In this document: piece after piece, positions 14,370 through 22,096 of the stretch
Layout: each line of letters starts with the position of its first letter
Position numbering within the stretch: position 1 is the stretch's first letter
From: Oscillibacter sp. CAG:241
Lineage (GTDB): Bacteria; Bacillota; Clostridia; Oscillospirales; Oscillospiraceae
Reading direction: 5' to 3'
Length of the DNA stretch: 22,296 nt
NCBI GenBank assembly: GCA_000435975.1
Contig: FR884091.1
Span: 39,829-62,124 of the forward strand
The notes under the pieces: generated by a model
The model's input: only the letters and a program-made list of their open reading frames with translations
The model's database searches: none
What the model was told of the DNA's origin: nothing
Position numbers and translations under genes: made by a program

Positions 14370-15371
14370 TCATACCGTGCTCCTGTACCAGCGCAAGGTG
14401 AATAATGCGCCGCCGGGACAGGCATTATCGGCGCGGATGGTGCCGTTCTGGGCCGAAAGCACCATCTGGGCCAGGGCCAGGCCAATGCCCACGCTGGCCG
14501 GAGCTGCATCCTTTCCCCGATAGAATCGCTCAAACAGCCGGGGCAGATCCTCTGCCCGGAAGCCCGGCCCGTCATCCCGAACGGTGATCTCCGTAAACAG
14601 CGCTGTCTCCCGGGCGGATACCCGGATGTAGGATGCCGCGTGCTCCATACAGTTTTTCAGCACGTTTCCCAGGGCCTCGGCGCTCCAGGCGGCGTCGCCG
14701 GTGAAGCACTCCTCTCCTGCCGCCGTTTCCAGGGTAATGCCCCGCAGCTCCATAGGAACCGCCAGAGGCTGGACCGCCCGCCGGATGATGTCCGCCGCCC
14801 GGCAGGACTCCCCCCGGAACGACACTGCTCCCGCGTCAATGCGGGACATTTTCAAAAGTGTCTCCACCAGCCACTCCATGCGGGTCACCAGCCGCCGCAG
14901 CTCCTGCAGAAGTGCCCGGCGCTCCTGTTCCGGCAGCCCCTCCCGTCCCAGCATGGACAGCGTCAGATTGATGGCTGTCAAAGGCGTCCGCAGCTGGTGG
15001 GAGATGTCCGCCATGGCATCCGCCAGCTGCATGCGTTCCCGATGCTGGCTGTCCGCCGCCTGCCGCAGCCGGACAGTCATTTTCCGGATCTCGCTGGACA
15101 GGATGGCAAGCTCTCCCTCGTCGCAGGCGGCGATGATCTGGCTGTCCAACCCATGGAGTACCCGGTCGATGTCCTGACTCATGTCCGCCAGCGCCCGGTA
15201 CCGCCGCCGGGCGGATACCAGATACACCGCCGCAGACGCCGCCCCGGACGCCAGCAGCAGCCCGGCGCAGCAAGGGCCCGCCATAGCCCAGCCCACGGCG
15301 CAAAGAGCCGCCGTGATCCCCGTCAGGAGCAGCAGCCCCCGCCGAACCTCCCGATTCCGCAGCAGTCTCAT
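14370..15371 (-). CDS. Sensor histidine kinase with minimal sensor (two adjacent membrane helices)
   Basis: A 333-residue kinase. Two hydrophobic helices at about 11-30 and 34-53 are separated by only a few residues, so there is almost no extracellular domain. Then come a HAMP-like/linker coiled region, the H box DISHQLRTPLTAI with His125, the N box LGNVLKNCMEHA, DDGPGF, FERFYRG and the G2 box GIGLAL. This layout resembles intramembrane-sensing kinases of the BceS/VanS-like groups, but no ABC transporter gene is adjacent. Its ATG overlaps the stop of the response regulator (ATGA), so the pair is translationally coupled. The stimulus is unknown. Confidence 0.92.
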   Translation of the reverse strand: MRLLRNREVRRGLLLLTGITAALCAVGWAMAGPCCAGLLLASGAASAAVYLVSARRRYRALADMSQDIDRVLHGLDSQIIAACDEGELAILSSEIRKMTVRLRQAADSQHRERMQLADAMADISHQLRTPLTAINLTLSMLGREGLPEQERRALLQELRRLVTRMEWLVETLLKMSRIDAGAVSFRGESCRAADIIRRAVQPLAVPMELRGITLETAAGEECFTGDAAWSAEALGNVLKNCMEHAASYIRVSARETALFTEITVRDDGPGFRAEDLPRLFERFYRGKDAAPASVGIGLALAQMVLSAQNGTIRADNACPGGALFTLRWYRSTV

Positions 15372-16036
15372 AGCTCCACCCGATATCCCAGACCCCGGAC
15401 GGTGCGGATGATCTGCGGCGCGGCGGGGTCCGTCTCGATCTTCTCCCGCAGACGCTTGATATATACCGTCAGGGTGTTGTCATTGACAAAATCCCCGGCC
15501 ACGTCCCAGATCTCCTCCAGTAGGCGGCTGCGGGACAGAACCTTTCCCCGGTTGTTGACGAATACCAGCAGCAGCCGGTATTCCAGGGCCGTCAGATATA
15601 CGTCCGCCCCGTTTTTCGTCACCTGGCCCCGCTCGATGTCCGCCTGGACATCGCCCAGGGTCACCACTGCCTTGTCCCTGCCGCACCGGCGCAGGACGCT
15701 GCGGATTCGGGACACCAGCTCCCGGGGCCGGAAGGGCTTGGCCACATAGTCGTCAGCCCCCATGTCAAAGCCGGATACTACGGTGCTCTCGTCGCTGGAG
15801 GCCGTCAGAAAGATCACCGGCAGGTGCCGGGCCCGGGCGGCGGCGCACACGCCGAAGCCGGAGCCGTCCGCCAGCTGCAAGTCCACCAGAGCCAGGTCAA
15901 ACCGCTCCCGTTCCAGGGCCTCCCGGGCGGAGCGCTCCCCTGCCGCCGCCGTCACGGCGAAGCCCTCCTCCCGCAAAAAATCCGTCAGCAGACGGACAAT
16001 GGCGTCGTCATCCTCCGCCAGCAGTATTCTGTGCAT
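15368..16036 (-). CDS. OmpR/PhoB-family response regulator
   Basis: A 222-residue regulator. The receiver domain (1-115) has the acidic pocket AEDDD (7-11), phosphoacceptor Asp52 (LALVDLQLADGSG), the Thr in IFLTASSDE and Lys in DDYVAKPF. The C-terminal winged helix ends with TLTVYIKRLREKIETDP and RTVRGLGYRVEL, typical of OmpR proteins. ATG 16036 has AGGAGGGAG 5 bp upstream; a frame 59 codons longer is open only because the upstream DNA lacks stops. It forms an operon with the kinase downstream. Upstream DNA has a perfect inverted repeat that could be its own binding site. Confidence 0.94.
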   Translation of the reverse strand: MHRILLAEDDDAIVRLLTDFLREEGFAVTAAAGERSAREALERERFDLALVDLQLADGSGFGVCAAARARHLPVIFLTASSDESTVVSGFDMGADDYVAKPFRPRELVSRIRSVLRRCGRDKAVVTLGDVQADIERGQVTKNGADVYLTALEYRLLLVFVNNRGKVLSRSRLLEEIWDVAGDFVNDNTLTVYIKRLREKIETDPAAPQIIRTVRGLGYRVEL

Positions 16037-16060
16037 CTGTGCTCCCTCCTTATCGGGTCC

Positions 16061-16104
16061 AGTATACCAGGCCGCTTCGCTTCCGTCTGTGACAAAAATG
16101 TCAC
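16061..16104 (-). promoter_or_regulatory. Candidate autoregulated promoter of the two-component operon
   Basis: On the minus strand TATACT (16066-16061) lies 25 bp before the start codon. The -35 position (CAGACG) is poor, but directly upstream stands the perfect inverted repeat GTGACA-N4-TGTCAC (16089-16104), where a response regulator dimer could activate. Confidence 0.5.
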
Positions 16105-16240
16105 CGGCCTGCGCCGCCCTCCGCCGGCAGGCCCCGGCACAGCCGAATTTCCGCCGGTGAAAGTGTATCCGGCTTTTTGATTCAAGTATACCGCAGCCCC
16201 AACGGATTTGCAACGGGCGCCGTCCTTTTTTGACAAGCTG

Positions 16241-16273
16241 AAATGACAGGGGCGATTCACGCCCCTGTCATTT
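16241..16273 (-). terminator. Hairpin just past the spoIVB stop
   Basis: A perfect 14-bp stem (16241-16254 with 16260-16273; core GACAGGGGCG) with a 5-nt loop begins 3 bp after the spoIVB stop codon. The U-run on the minus strand is short (TTTCAGCTT), so efficiency is uncertain. Confidence 0.65.
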
Positions 16274-16275
16274 CT

Positions 16276-16398
16276 TCAGCCCGCCGCCTCCAGCATGTGC
16301 TCCAGAAGAATGCCATAGCCCTGAGTGGGGTCGTTCACCAGAACATGCGTTACAGCGCCTACAAATTTACCGTTCTGGATAATGGGACTGCCGCTCAT
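16276..16398 (-). pseudogene. spoIVB: spoIVB 3' fragment (sporulation sigma-K checkpoint serine protease), interrupted
   Basis: The frame reads MSGSPIIQNGKFVGAVTHVL, continues VNDPTQGYGILLEHMLEAAG and stops at 16276. That is the C-terminus of SpoIVB, starting at the active-site serine motif (family consensus G-M-S-G-S-P). SpoIVB is secreted by the forespore and triggers SpoIVFB-dependent processing of pro-sigma-K. The upstream part (signal sequence, PDZ domain, catalytic His region) is not in the window: at 16399 the sequence changes to a different composition, the residue before Met is Ala instead of the usual Gly, and the recombinase operon begins 40 bp later. In B. subtilis and many relatives spo0A follows spoIVB; here a hairpin and an OmpR-type system follow instead. 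Either a decayed gene or an interrupted one restored by excision. Confidence 0.85.
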
Positions 16399-16422
16399 GG
16401 CTGTGTCAAGATAGGGACAACA
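16399..16422. repeat. End of mobile element at the spoIVB junction, with imperfect inverted repeat
   Basis: Immediately outside the spoIVB reading frame lies TGTC-N8-GACA (16404-16419), extendable to TGTGTC/GACAACA, followed by T7. Position, dyad symmetry and change in base composition fit a serine-recombinase attachment arm. The core dinucleotide cannot be fixed without the other end. On the minus strand it includes TTGACA (16409-16404) pointing into spoIVB. Confidence 0.55.
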
Positions 16423-16439
16423 TTTTTTTGAAATATCTT

Positions 16440-18035
16440 TTATATGGCTTGCTCTTCAAAGCGGATTTCGGGGAATCCCACGAATCCGGAAAGCTCGTCC
16501 GAGAAATTCCACTCGATACGGATGCTTTTGTCCGGTCGAACGACAATTCTTTTAATAAGTTCCTTTGCAAGCTCCGGTGTCAGTTTTATCAGTCCCTGAT
16601 ACGGCGCAATCTTTTCGACAGCTAAAATTTGGTCGGTGCTCATGCGGATTTTTTCTTTCAGCAATGCCTGCTTTTGCTCCGTCATGACATACTGTGCCTT
16701 GCGTTCTTCCTCTCGTGCGGACAGCGAGTTCTTTTCCAAGGCATATTCTTCCTTCGTAATATTTCCGCAAGCGTACCGCTCGTAGAGCGCCATCTTATCC
16801 GCTTGAATACGGTCTATCTGTCTGTGTAACGATTGGCATTCACTCCGGAGTATCTGATCGCTGGATTTTGCGGAATTGCTCTCTCTTTTGATCGTTTGTA
16901 CTTTCGCATCCAAAAGACTGCACTGTGTTGCGATGGCTCGTAAAGCAATCTGCTCAAGCTGATCGTTATTTATGCGCACGCTTTTGCAATCCGTTTTTGG
17001 ATTGTAACGGTGCATAGAGCACAGCCATGTTTTGTTTTTTTCCTTTCCCTTGCTTAGTCGGTTTCCGCAGCAGCCGCATATGAGCAATGAAGTGAATGAG
17101 TTATTTGACCGTGCGCTTCGGCTCTTTTTTACTGATTTTATAACAGTTAAAGCCTGATCATACTGTTCACGACTGACAATCGCCTCGTGCGTATTCGGGA
17201 TAACCTGCTGCAGTTCTGGCGGCACCTGCTTTACATGATCGCTGCCGACACGTACAACATGTGACTTAAACGGCACGGTATCCCCGGTGTAAATGCGATT
17301 GGATAGTATATTCCGAACCGATTCATAGCTCCACGAGGAACGAGCTTTATATTTTCCTCTGATATCGGCAAGGTATACGGATGGCGTCGGTATTGATGCT
17401 GCATTCAGCCTTTGCGCGATACCTGTTACGGTAATCCCTCCTGCGGCCCATTCAAATATCTGCCTGACTATCTGTGCAGCCGGTTTGTCAACCACAATGG
17501 TGTTTCGCACTTCACCCTTCTTATAGCCATAAGGAGCCGTTCCGTAAACAAATTCACCGCTCAGCTTTTTCAGATCAACAGCACTTTTGATTTTCCTTGA
17601 AATATCTTTGGAGTACATTTGGTTGATCAGGTTGCGTATTGCCAGTTCAAGTCCGCCGGTCGATTCTCCGAGCTCCAAACTATCAAACTGATCGTTTATG
17701 GATATAAATCGGACATTGTAAACCGGAAAAATAAATTCAAGATAATGTCCGGCTTCCAAATAGCTGCGAGCAAATCGAGAAAAATCACGCACAATAATCG
17801 TCCGCACTTTTCCGGATTCGACCAACTTTATCAGACGATTCATTCCGGGACGATTCATCGTTGTCCCGCTGTAGCCGTCATCTATGATTTCCGAAAGTCG
17901 ATCAACTGAGAACCCATTGCGATTCAGATACTGTTTGATACATGTGCGCTGCGACTGAATGCTGCAGCTTTCATCTATGCTGCCGTCTTCGACATCGCCG
18001 TCTTCCTTTGATAATCTCAAATACGAAATATCCAT
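16440..18035 (-). CDS. Large serine recombinase C (element-proximal to spoIVB)
   Basis: A 531-residue recombinase. The resolvase domain has its catalytic serine at residue 9 (SYLRLSKEDGD), DDGYSGTTMNRPGM and RDFSRFARSYLEAGHYLE. Note FAR where the other two copies read LGR. Then a recombinase domain, a zinc ribbon (ICGCCGNRL ... WLCSMH ... DCKS), a coiled coil around 380-455 and a short beta tail ending EIRFEEQAI. ATG 18035 starts 4 bp after the stop of recombinase B and has only a weak GGA site, so translation is probably coupled; a TTG at 18047 with GAGGTG upstream is an alternative start. The stop is about 40 bp from the spoIVB junction, the normal place for an integrase next to its attachment site. 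Confidence 0.93.
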   Translation of the reverse strand: MDISYLRLSKEDGDVEDGSIDESCSIQSQRTCIKQYLNRNGFSVDRLSEIIDDGYSGTTMNRPGMNRLIKLVESGKVRTIIVRDFSRFARSYLEAGHYLEFIFPVYNVRFISINDQFDSLELGESTGGLELAIRNLINQMYSKDISRKIKSAVDLKKLSGEFVYGTAPYGYKKGEVRNTIVVDKPAAQIVRQIFEWAAGGITVTGIAQRLNAASIPTPSVYLADIRGKYKARSSWSYESVRNILSNRIYTGDTVPFKSHVVRVGSDHVKQVPPELQQVIPNTHEAIVSREQYDQALTVIKSVKKSRSARSNNSFTSLLICGCCGNRLSKGKEKNKTWLCSMHRYNPKTDCKSVRINNDQLEQIALRAIATQCSLLDAKVQTIKRESNSAKSSDQILRSECQSLHRQIDRIQADKMALYERYACGNITKEEYALEKNSLSAREEERKAQYVMTEQKQALLKEKIRMSTDQILAVEKIAPYQGLIKLTPELAKELIKRIVVRPDKSIRIEWNFSDELSGFVGFPEIRFEEQAI

Positions 18036-18039
18036 TCGC

Positions 18040-19746
18040 TCATCCAACCTGACGCACCTCCTCCACACAATTCCGCAGCTCGGTAATCGACTTATACGGA
18101 TCACTGAAATTGAAAACAATGGTGATGCTCCGGTTGCTATGAACCTGAATCTCCTTTATAAGCAGTCTCAGGATTTCCGGCGTAAGAGCCGGCAGGGATT
18201 GATACTCCTTCATATTACATATCCATTCCTGCGTAACAGTTATTTTTTTCTGCACTGCATTCCTTCTGGCTGCTGCCGCTTCTTCCGCATCCAAAAGCTC
18301 CTTCAGCTGCTGAGAATACCTTGCCTTCATATACCCATACTCATTCCGATCAATCATTTGCTCGGTTAAATCGGTAAGAAGCCGTTCCATTCTATTCTCT
18401 ACCTTTTGCCGCTTCGCAGATATGCTTTCAGCGGTTTCTGCCGCTTCTGTAAAAACCCGCTTGGTTTCTGGAGAATTCTTGATACTTGCAACAAGCTGCT
18501 CAATATCAACAGCCACCTTTGTTTGCTGATCGATCGCATTCTTGACCACAGCATAAATCTGTTCCTGCCTGACATAGTGGCTTGTACAGCGTGTGTGCCC
18601 AGAATACCGATAGGTGTTGCAATCATAAAAAATGCGGCTCGGGGTATTCGCACCAACCCGTGCGCAGCCTTTGCTGGCTGACATGAGGCTGCGACAATCG
18701 GTACAATAAACCAATCCCCGGAACAAATCTCTGTAATCTTCTTCTGCACCATTCCGTTGAACATAGCGCTTTCTCTTTTCAAGCTCCTCAAAGTTTACCT
18801 TCTGAACCTGTTCAAATAATTCTTTAGACACAAGCGCCGGATGTGCATTTTCAATGATTTTCCACTCATCCTCCGGACGCCGTTTTTTATCGAGGCCAAC
18901 CTTGCTCCGCATTGCCTTACCGTGAACGCGGCAGCCGATATATGCTGCGTCCTGCGTGATTTTTCGCACAGTACCTGGTATCCACAATGCGTCCTTATAC
19001 TTTTCCGCCATGGTCACACCACGCTCATAACGAATTTTTCCAGGGCATGGAATCCTTTCTGAATTCAATTCACGGCATATACCGTTAAAGCTGGCTCTGT
19101 CAGCCCGCATTTGAAAAATCCGCAAAACAACCGGGGCTGTCTCCTCGTCGACCTGAAATGTGTTGTTTTCCGGATCTCTGATGTATCCGTATGGAATGCT
19201 GCCTGCAGACGGCAGGTATTCACCGCTGTCCATTTTGGCATGTATAGACGAGCGGATTTTTTGGGAGATATCCTTGACATAGTAGTCATTCATCACCATT
19301 TTCAGCGGAAGCGTCAAGGCCGACGAGTCGGCGTTCGGTTCGGAACTATCATACCCGTCGTTCACACAAATCAGCCGCACCCCCATTTCCGGAAATATGC
19401 GTTCAACAAAATTGCTCGTCATTACAAAATGGCGTCCCAATCTGGAAATATCCTTCACAATGATGCAGTTGATCCTGCCGGATTTTATATCCTCAAACAT
19501 TCTCTTGAAGTCAGGACGTTCAAAATTCATTCCCGTGCAGCCATGGTCCGAGTACGTGTCAACAAGCACAATGTCCGGCTTGTCAGCAAGAAAACGATTG
19601 CCGATTTTCTTTTGGTTGCCGATTGAGTTTTGCTCCGTGTCATCTCCATCTTCTACGGAAAGACGACCGTAAAGTCCGGCATTCCACATCTTATTTTTTG
19701 TGTCAGATATTATCAGAGCGTTATTTGCCCGACTTTTTCGTGCCAT
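18040..19746 (-). CDS. Large serine recombinase B
   Basis: A 568-residue recombinase. The catalytic serine is at residue 30 (AGLYGRLSVEDGDD), with DHGCTGMNFERPDF and VKDISRLGRHFVMTSNF completing the resolvase core. The recombinase domain follows (SIPYGYIRDPENNTF, then WIPGTVRKITQDAAYIGC), then a Cys4 zinc ribbon (YCTDCRSL ... YDCNTYR ... TRCTSHYV), a long coiled coil at about 430-505 and a terminal beta tail (SITIVFNFSDPYKS). AAGGAGGTGG precedes the ATG. It starts 1 bp after the stop of recombinase A, so the three are one operon. Its sequence is clearly divergent from A and C, so they are not recent duplicates. Confidence 0.95.
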   Translation of the reverse strand: MARKSRANNALIISDTKNKMWNAGLYGRLSVEDGDDTEQNSIGNQKKIGNRFLADKPDIVLVDTYSDHGCTGMNFERPDFKRMFEDIKSGRINCIIVKDISRLGRHFVMTSNFVERIFPEMGVRLICVNDGYDSSEPNADSSALTLPLKMVMNDYYVKDISQKIRSSIHAKMDSGEYLPSAGSIPYGYIRDPENNTFQVDEETAPVVLRIFQMRADRASFNGICRELNSERIPCPGKIRYERGVTMAEKYKDALWIPGTVRKITQDAAYIGCRVHGKAMRSKVGLDKKRRPEDEWKIIENAHPALVSKELFEQVQKVNFEELEKRKRYVQRNGAEEDYRDLFRGLVYCTDCRSLMSASKGCARVGANTPSRIFYDCNTYRYSGHTRCTSHYVRQEQIYAVVKNAIDQQTKVAVDIEQLVASIKNSPETKRVFTEAAETAESISAKRQKVENRMERLLTDLTEQMIDRNEYGYMKARYSQQLKELLDAEEAAAARRNAVQKKITVTQEWICNMKEYQSLPALTPEILRLLIKEIQVHSNRSITIVFNFSDPYKSITELRNCVEEVRQVG

Positions 19747-19747
19747 T

Positions 19748-21388
19748 TCAGCCCACCTCCTTCTGCTGAAGAATTTCCTTATAATACGCCAGTTCATTCC
19801 TGAAATTAAAATCAATTCGGATATGCTTATTCTCATAAACATAGATTTTATCGACAAGGGTAACGACAGCCTCTCTTGAAAGCGCTGTAATACCCTTGAA
19901 TTTTGCAATAGATGCCATCCAATCCCGTGGCGTGGTATTTGTCAGCGATTTCTCTCTGTCGGCAGATAACTGTCGGATTATATTCTCAGTTTCCTCGATC
20001 ATACCGGTATATTTGTTCCGCATTTTCTCATATTCATCCCGATCGATTAGATCGTCGTTGAGGGCTTCATATAATTTCATGCGAAAATTGCAGTACCGGT
20101 CGAGTTCGCTGTTTTTCTGAGCAATCGCCAGATCCAAGCGCCTGATATGGGCATTTTCAATTTTGCTTTTTCCCATTGCATTCAGCAGCTCATCGGTGTC
20201 TAAAATGATATCAATCTGTTTGGTAATTGCCCGTAAAACAGTCTGCTCTAATTTGCTCTGTTCAAAGCTATGGCTGCTGCAGCCGTTTCCTCTTTTGTTG
20301 GCTGAGCAAACATAATAACGGAATGTTTTATTCCCGCGTCTCACTGTCCTGCGCAGCATAGAGGCCTTACAATCAGCACAGAATACCATGCCGGACAGTG
20401 GATATACGATATCGTTTTGAGGCGCTGTACGGGTATCCCGTTCCAGCATACGCTGCACAATCATAAAGGTCAGAGGGTCAATAATCGGATCATGGTTATT
20501 CTCTACGACAACCCAATCCTTTTCTTCACGCATCCTCATCGTTTTGATTTTATAATTCGGCGTTCCACGTTTGCCTTGAACCAGTTTTCCGGTGTAAATC
20601 GGGTTTGACAGTATCCTGCTGACTGACACAGCAGACCAATGCGATTCAGATGAGGTCCTGAAGCCTGTTTTGTACTTCAGTCCCTGGCTTTTTTTATAGT
20701 CTGCCGGCGAAAGAACCTTTTCGTTATTCAGGAAATCTGCTATCGCTTGCTGATTATATCCTTGAAATTTCAATGAAAAAATGCCCCTGACAACCTCGGC
20801 TGCATAATCGTCCACAACAAGCTTATGCTTATCATCGGGAGATTTACAGTACCCATAGTTGGCAAAGGCACCCAAAAACTCGCCATTGCCACGCTGAATC
20901 TGAAACTGCTTTCGCAATTTCTTTGATAACTCGCGGCAATAGGCCTCATTCATTATATTTTTTACCGGAATAATGATATCGTCACCGGCACGACTGTTTT
21001 CACTGTCTACGTCATCATTGATGGCAATAAAGCGCACACCAAAAGACGGGAAGATCATTTCAAGATACTTTCCCGTTTCAATATACTCTCTCCCCAGTCT
21101 GGAAAGATCTTTAACAATAACGCAATTTACTCTTTTTGATTGTATTGCATTTAGCACACTACGAAAACCAGGGCGGTCAAAGTTCGTCCCGGTATAGCCG
21201 TCATCCTGTGCTTCTTCAATCAAATGAATATTGGGGTTATTTTGAAGAAATGAGCGAATCAGCTTGCGCTGATTCGCAATACTGTCACTTTCACGCCTTG
21301 CACCGTCATCCTTTGACAGACGATAGTATGCAATAGCATCATATTGTTCCGAATCGAGCGTTGTCTGCCCGTCAAAATAAAGCGCCAT
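19748..21388 (-). CDS. Large serine recombinase A (first gene of operon)
   Basis: A 546-residue recombinase. Catalytic serine at residue 25 (AYYRLSKDDG), DDGYTGTNFDRPGF and VKDLSRLGREYIETGKYLEM complete the resolvase core. The recombinase domain (FANYGYCKSPDDKHK, then SVSRILSNPIYTGKLVQ), a zinc ribbon (VFCADCKASM ... YYVCSANKRGNGCSSHSF), a coiled coil at about 420-490 and a beta tail (HIRIDFNFRNELAYYKE) follow. ATG 21388 has GCAGGAGGTT at correct spacing; the frame is open 26 codons further through the leader. A consensus promoter lies about 80 bp upstream. Large serine recombinases perform site-specific integration and, with a directionality factor, excision. Confidence 0.95.
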   Translation of the reverse strand: MALYFDGQTTLDSEQYDAIAYYRLSKDDGARRESDSIANQRKLIRSFLQNNPNIHLIEEAQDDGYTGTNFDRPGFRSVLNAIQSKRVNCVIVKDLSRLGREYIETGKYLEMIFPSFGVRFIAINDDVDSENSRAGDDIIIPVKNIMNEAYCRELSKKLRKQFQIQRGNGEFLGAFANYGYCKSPDDKHKLVVDDYAAEVVRGIFSLKFQGYNQQAIADFLNNEKVLSPADYKKSQGLKYKTGFRTSSESHWSAVSVSRILSNPIYTGKLVQGKRGTPNYKIKTMRMREEKDWVVVENNHDPIIDPLTFMIVQRMLERDTRTAPQNDIVYPLSGMVFCADCKASMLRRTVRRGNKTFRYYVCSANKRGNGCSSHSFEQSKLEQTVLRAITKQIDIILDTDELLNAMGKSKIENAHIRRLDLAIAQKNSELDRYCNFRMKLYEALNDDLIDRDEYEKMRNKYTGMIEETENIIRQLSADREKSLTNTTPRDWMASIAKFKGITALSREAVVTLVDKIYVYENKHIRIDFNFRNELAYYKEILQQKEVG

Positions 21389-21421
21389 AACAAACCTCCT
21401 GCGTATTTCAGGAAATTTGTT

Positions 21422-21455
21422 TCCGGTGCCTGTCCGGATGGATGACCGTCCATCC
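21422..21455 (-). promoter_or_regulatory. Overlapping hairpins in the recombinase operon leader
   Basis: GGATGGA-N6-TCCATCC (21436-21455) and TCCGG-N7-CCGGA (21422-21438) share bases, so they could form mutually exclusive structures in the 5' leader between promoter and recombinase A. Confidence 0.45.
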
Positions 21456-21470
21456 ACATTGACCATTTTT

Positions 21471-21499
21471 ATTATGCATTAAGAATGTGCATTTGTCAA
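21471..21499 (-). promoter_or_regulatory. Promoter of the recombinase operon
   Basis: On the minus strand a perfect TTGACA (21499-21494) and CATAAT (21476-21471) are spaced 17 bp apart. This is the strongest promoter in the element. Confidence 0.8.
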
Positions 21500-21503
21500 T
21501 GAA

Positions 21504-21539
21504 ATCGCACACACTACCACAATTTTCCTGATGTGCGAT
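21504..21539. promoter_or_regulatory. 8-bp inverted repeat upstream of the recombinase promoter
   Basis: ATCGCACA (21504-21511) and TGTGCGAT (21532-21539) are perfectly inverted, 20 bp apart, 4 bp upstream of the -35 hexamer. One arm is within the 3' end of the DUF6870-like gene. A candidate regulator binding site. Confidence 0.45.
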
Positions 21540-21762
21540 CCATACTGTTTGCGTAAGCTAAAAGCCTGTCTTGCAGGCTTATTTCAGTATCTGTATAGCC
21601 GATTTCCACTACAATACCATCGTCTAAATAACAGTATGGATTGCCGATTTGAGCAACATAGTCCCGTATTCTCTCCTTGCGAGGAATTGACGTGTCGATT
21701 ACCACATTCTTTATCTCTCTGAGTGAAGAACGTTCCGCATTGGAATCTGTAAACTCATTCAT
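21514..21762 (-). CDS. DUF6870-like small protein of mobile elements
   Basis: An 82-residue protein. The pattern LREIKNVVIDTSIPRKERIRD, then YVAQIGNPYCYLDDGIVVEI and a D-T-E-I-S-L-Q-D-R-L run, fits the DUF6870 proteins that recur near recombinases in integrative elements of gut Firmicutes. AAAGGAG lies 7 bp before the ATG. It stops about 125 bp before recombinase A on the same strand, with the recombinase promoter in between. No function is known; a role as regulator or directionality factor is only suggested by position and size. I recognised the family by memory of the pattern, not by search. Confidence 0.7.
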   Translation of the reverse strand: MNEFTDSNAERSSLREIKNVVIDTSIPRKERIRDYVAQIGNPYCYLDDGIVVEIGYTDTEISLQDRLLAYANSMDRTSGKLW

Positions 21763-21788
21763 CTGTCTGCTCCTTTCTTTCGTAAGTA

Positions 21789-21818
21789 ATTATTGCCATT
21801 TTCGCTTTTTCTATTCAA
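21789..21818 (-). promoter_or_regulatory. Candidate promoter of the DUF6870-like gene
   Basis: On the minus strand TTGAAT (21818-21813) and AATAAT (21794-21789) are spaced 18 bp apart, about 30 bp before the gene. Confidence 0.45.
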
Positions 21819-21876
21819 ATATTGAGATTTTAATGTCCACCGGCGCCTGCGGCGAACAGGTCCACAGATATTTCAT
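21811..21876 (-). pseudogene. Truncated 5' end of a gene (21 codons)
   Basis: ATG 21876 is preceded by an excellent AAGGAGGGCGGGGAG, and the frame begins MKYLWTCSPQAPVD before running into AT-rich sequence (IKISIFE) and a stop. GC-rich start with a strong ribosome binding site, then an abrupt drop in GC near 21838, suggests the stub of a gene cut by a rearrangement. Family not recognised. Confidence 0.4.
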
Positions 21877-22096
21877 CTCCCCGCCCTCCTTATGGCCGGG
21901 CCGCGAGTTACGGGCGTATCATTGTCCCAGCTGCGCTTCATGGAGAAATGCAGGGGCCACCCGCATACTATTATGGTTCCGGCTGCCGATCAGGCGGATA
22001 GTCGCTCGGCGAAGCCGGAATGTACCGGTTCCGGACTATTTAATTTTCAAAAAACTTGTAAGCACGGGGGATATCTTACGCAGGTAAAAAGAAAAG

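Noticed and set aside
16399..16445. Reading spoIVB through into the recombinase region as a fusion protein
   Set aside because: The frame stays open upstream of the Met-Ser-Gly-Ser motif for a while but encodes low-complexity residues with no SpoIVB similarity.
16440..21466. Prophage
   Set aside because: Only recombinases, a small unknown protein and a methyltransferase start are visible; no capsid, terminase, tail or lysis genes are in the part seen.
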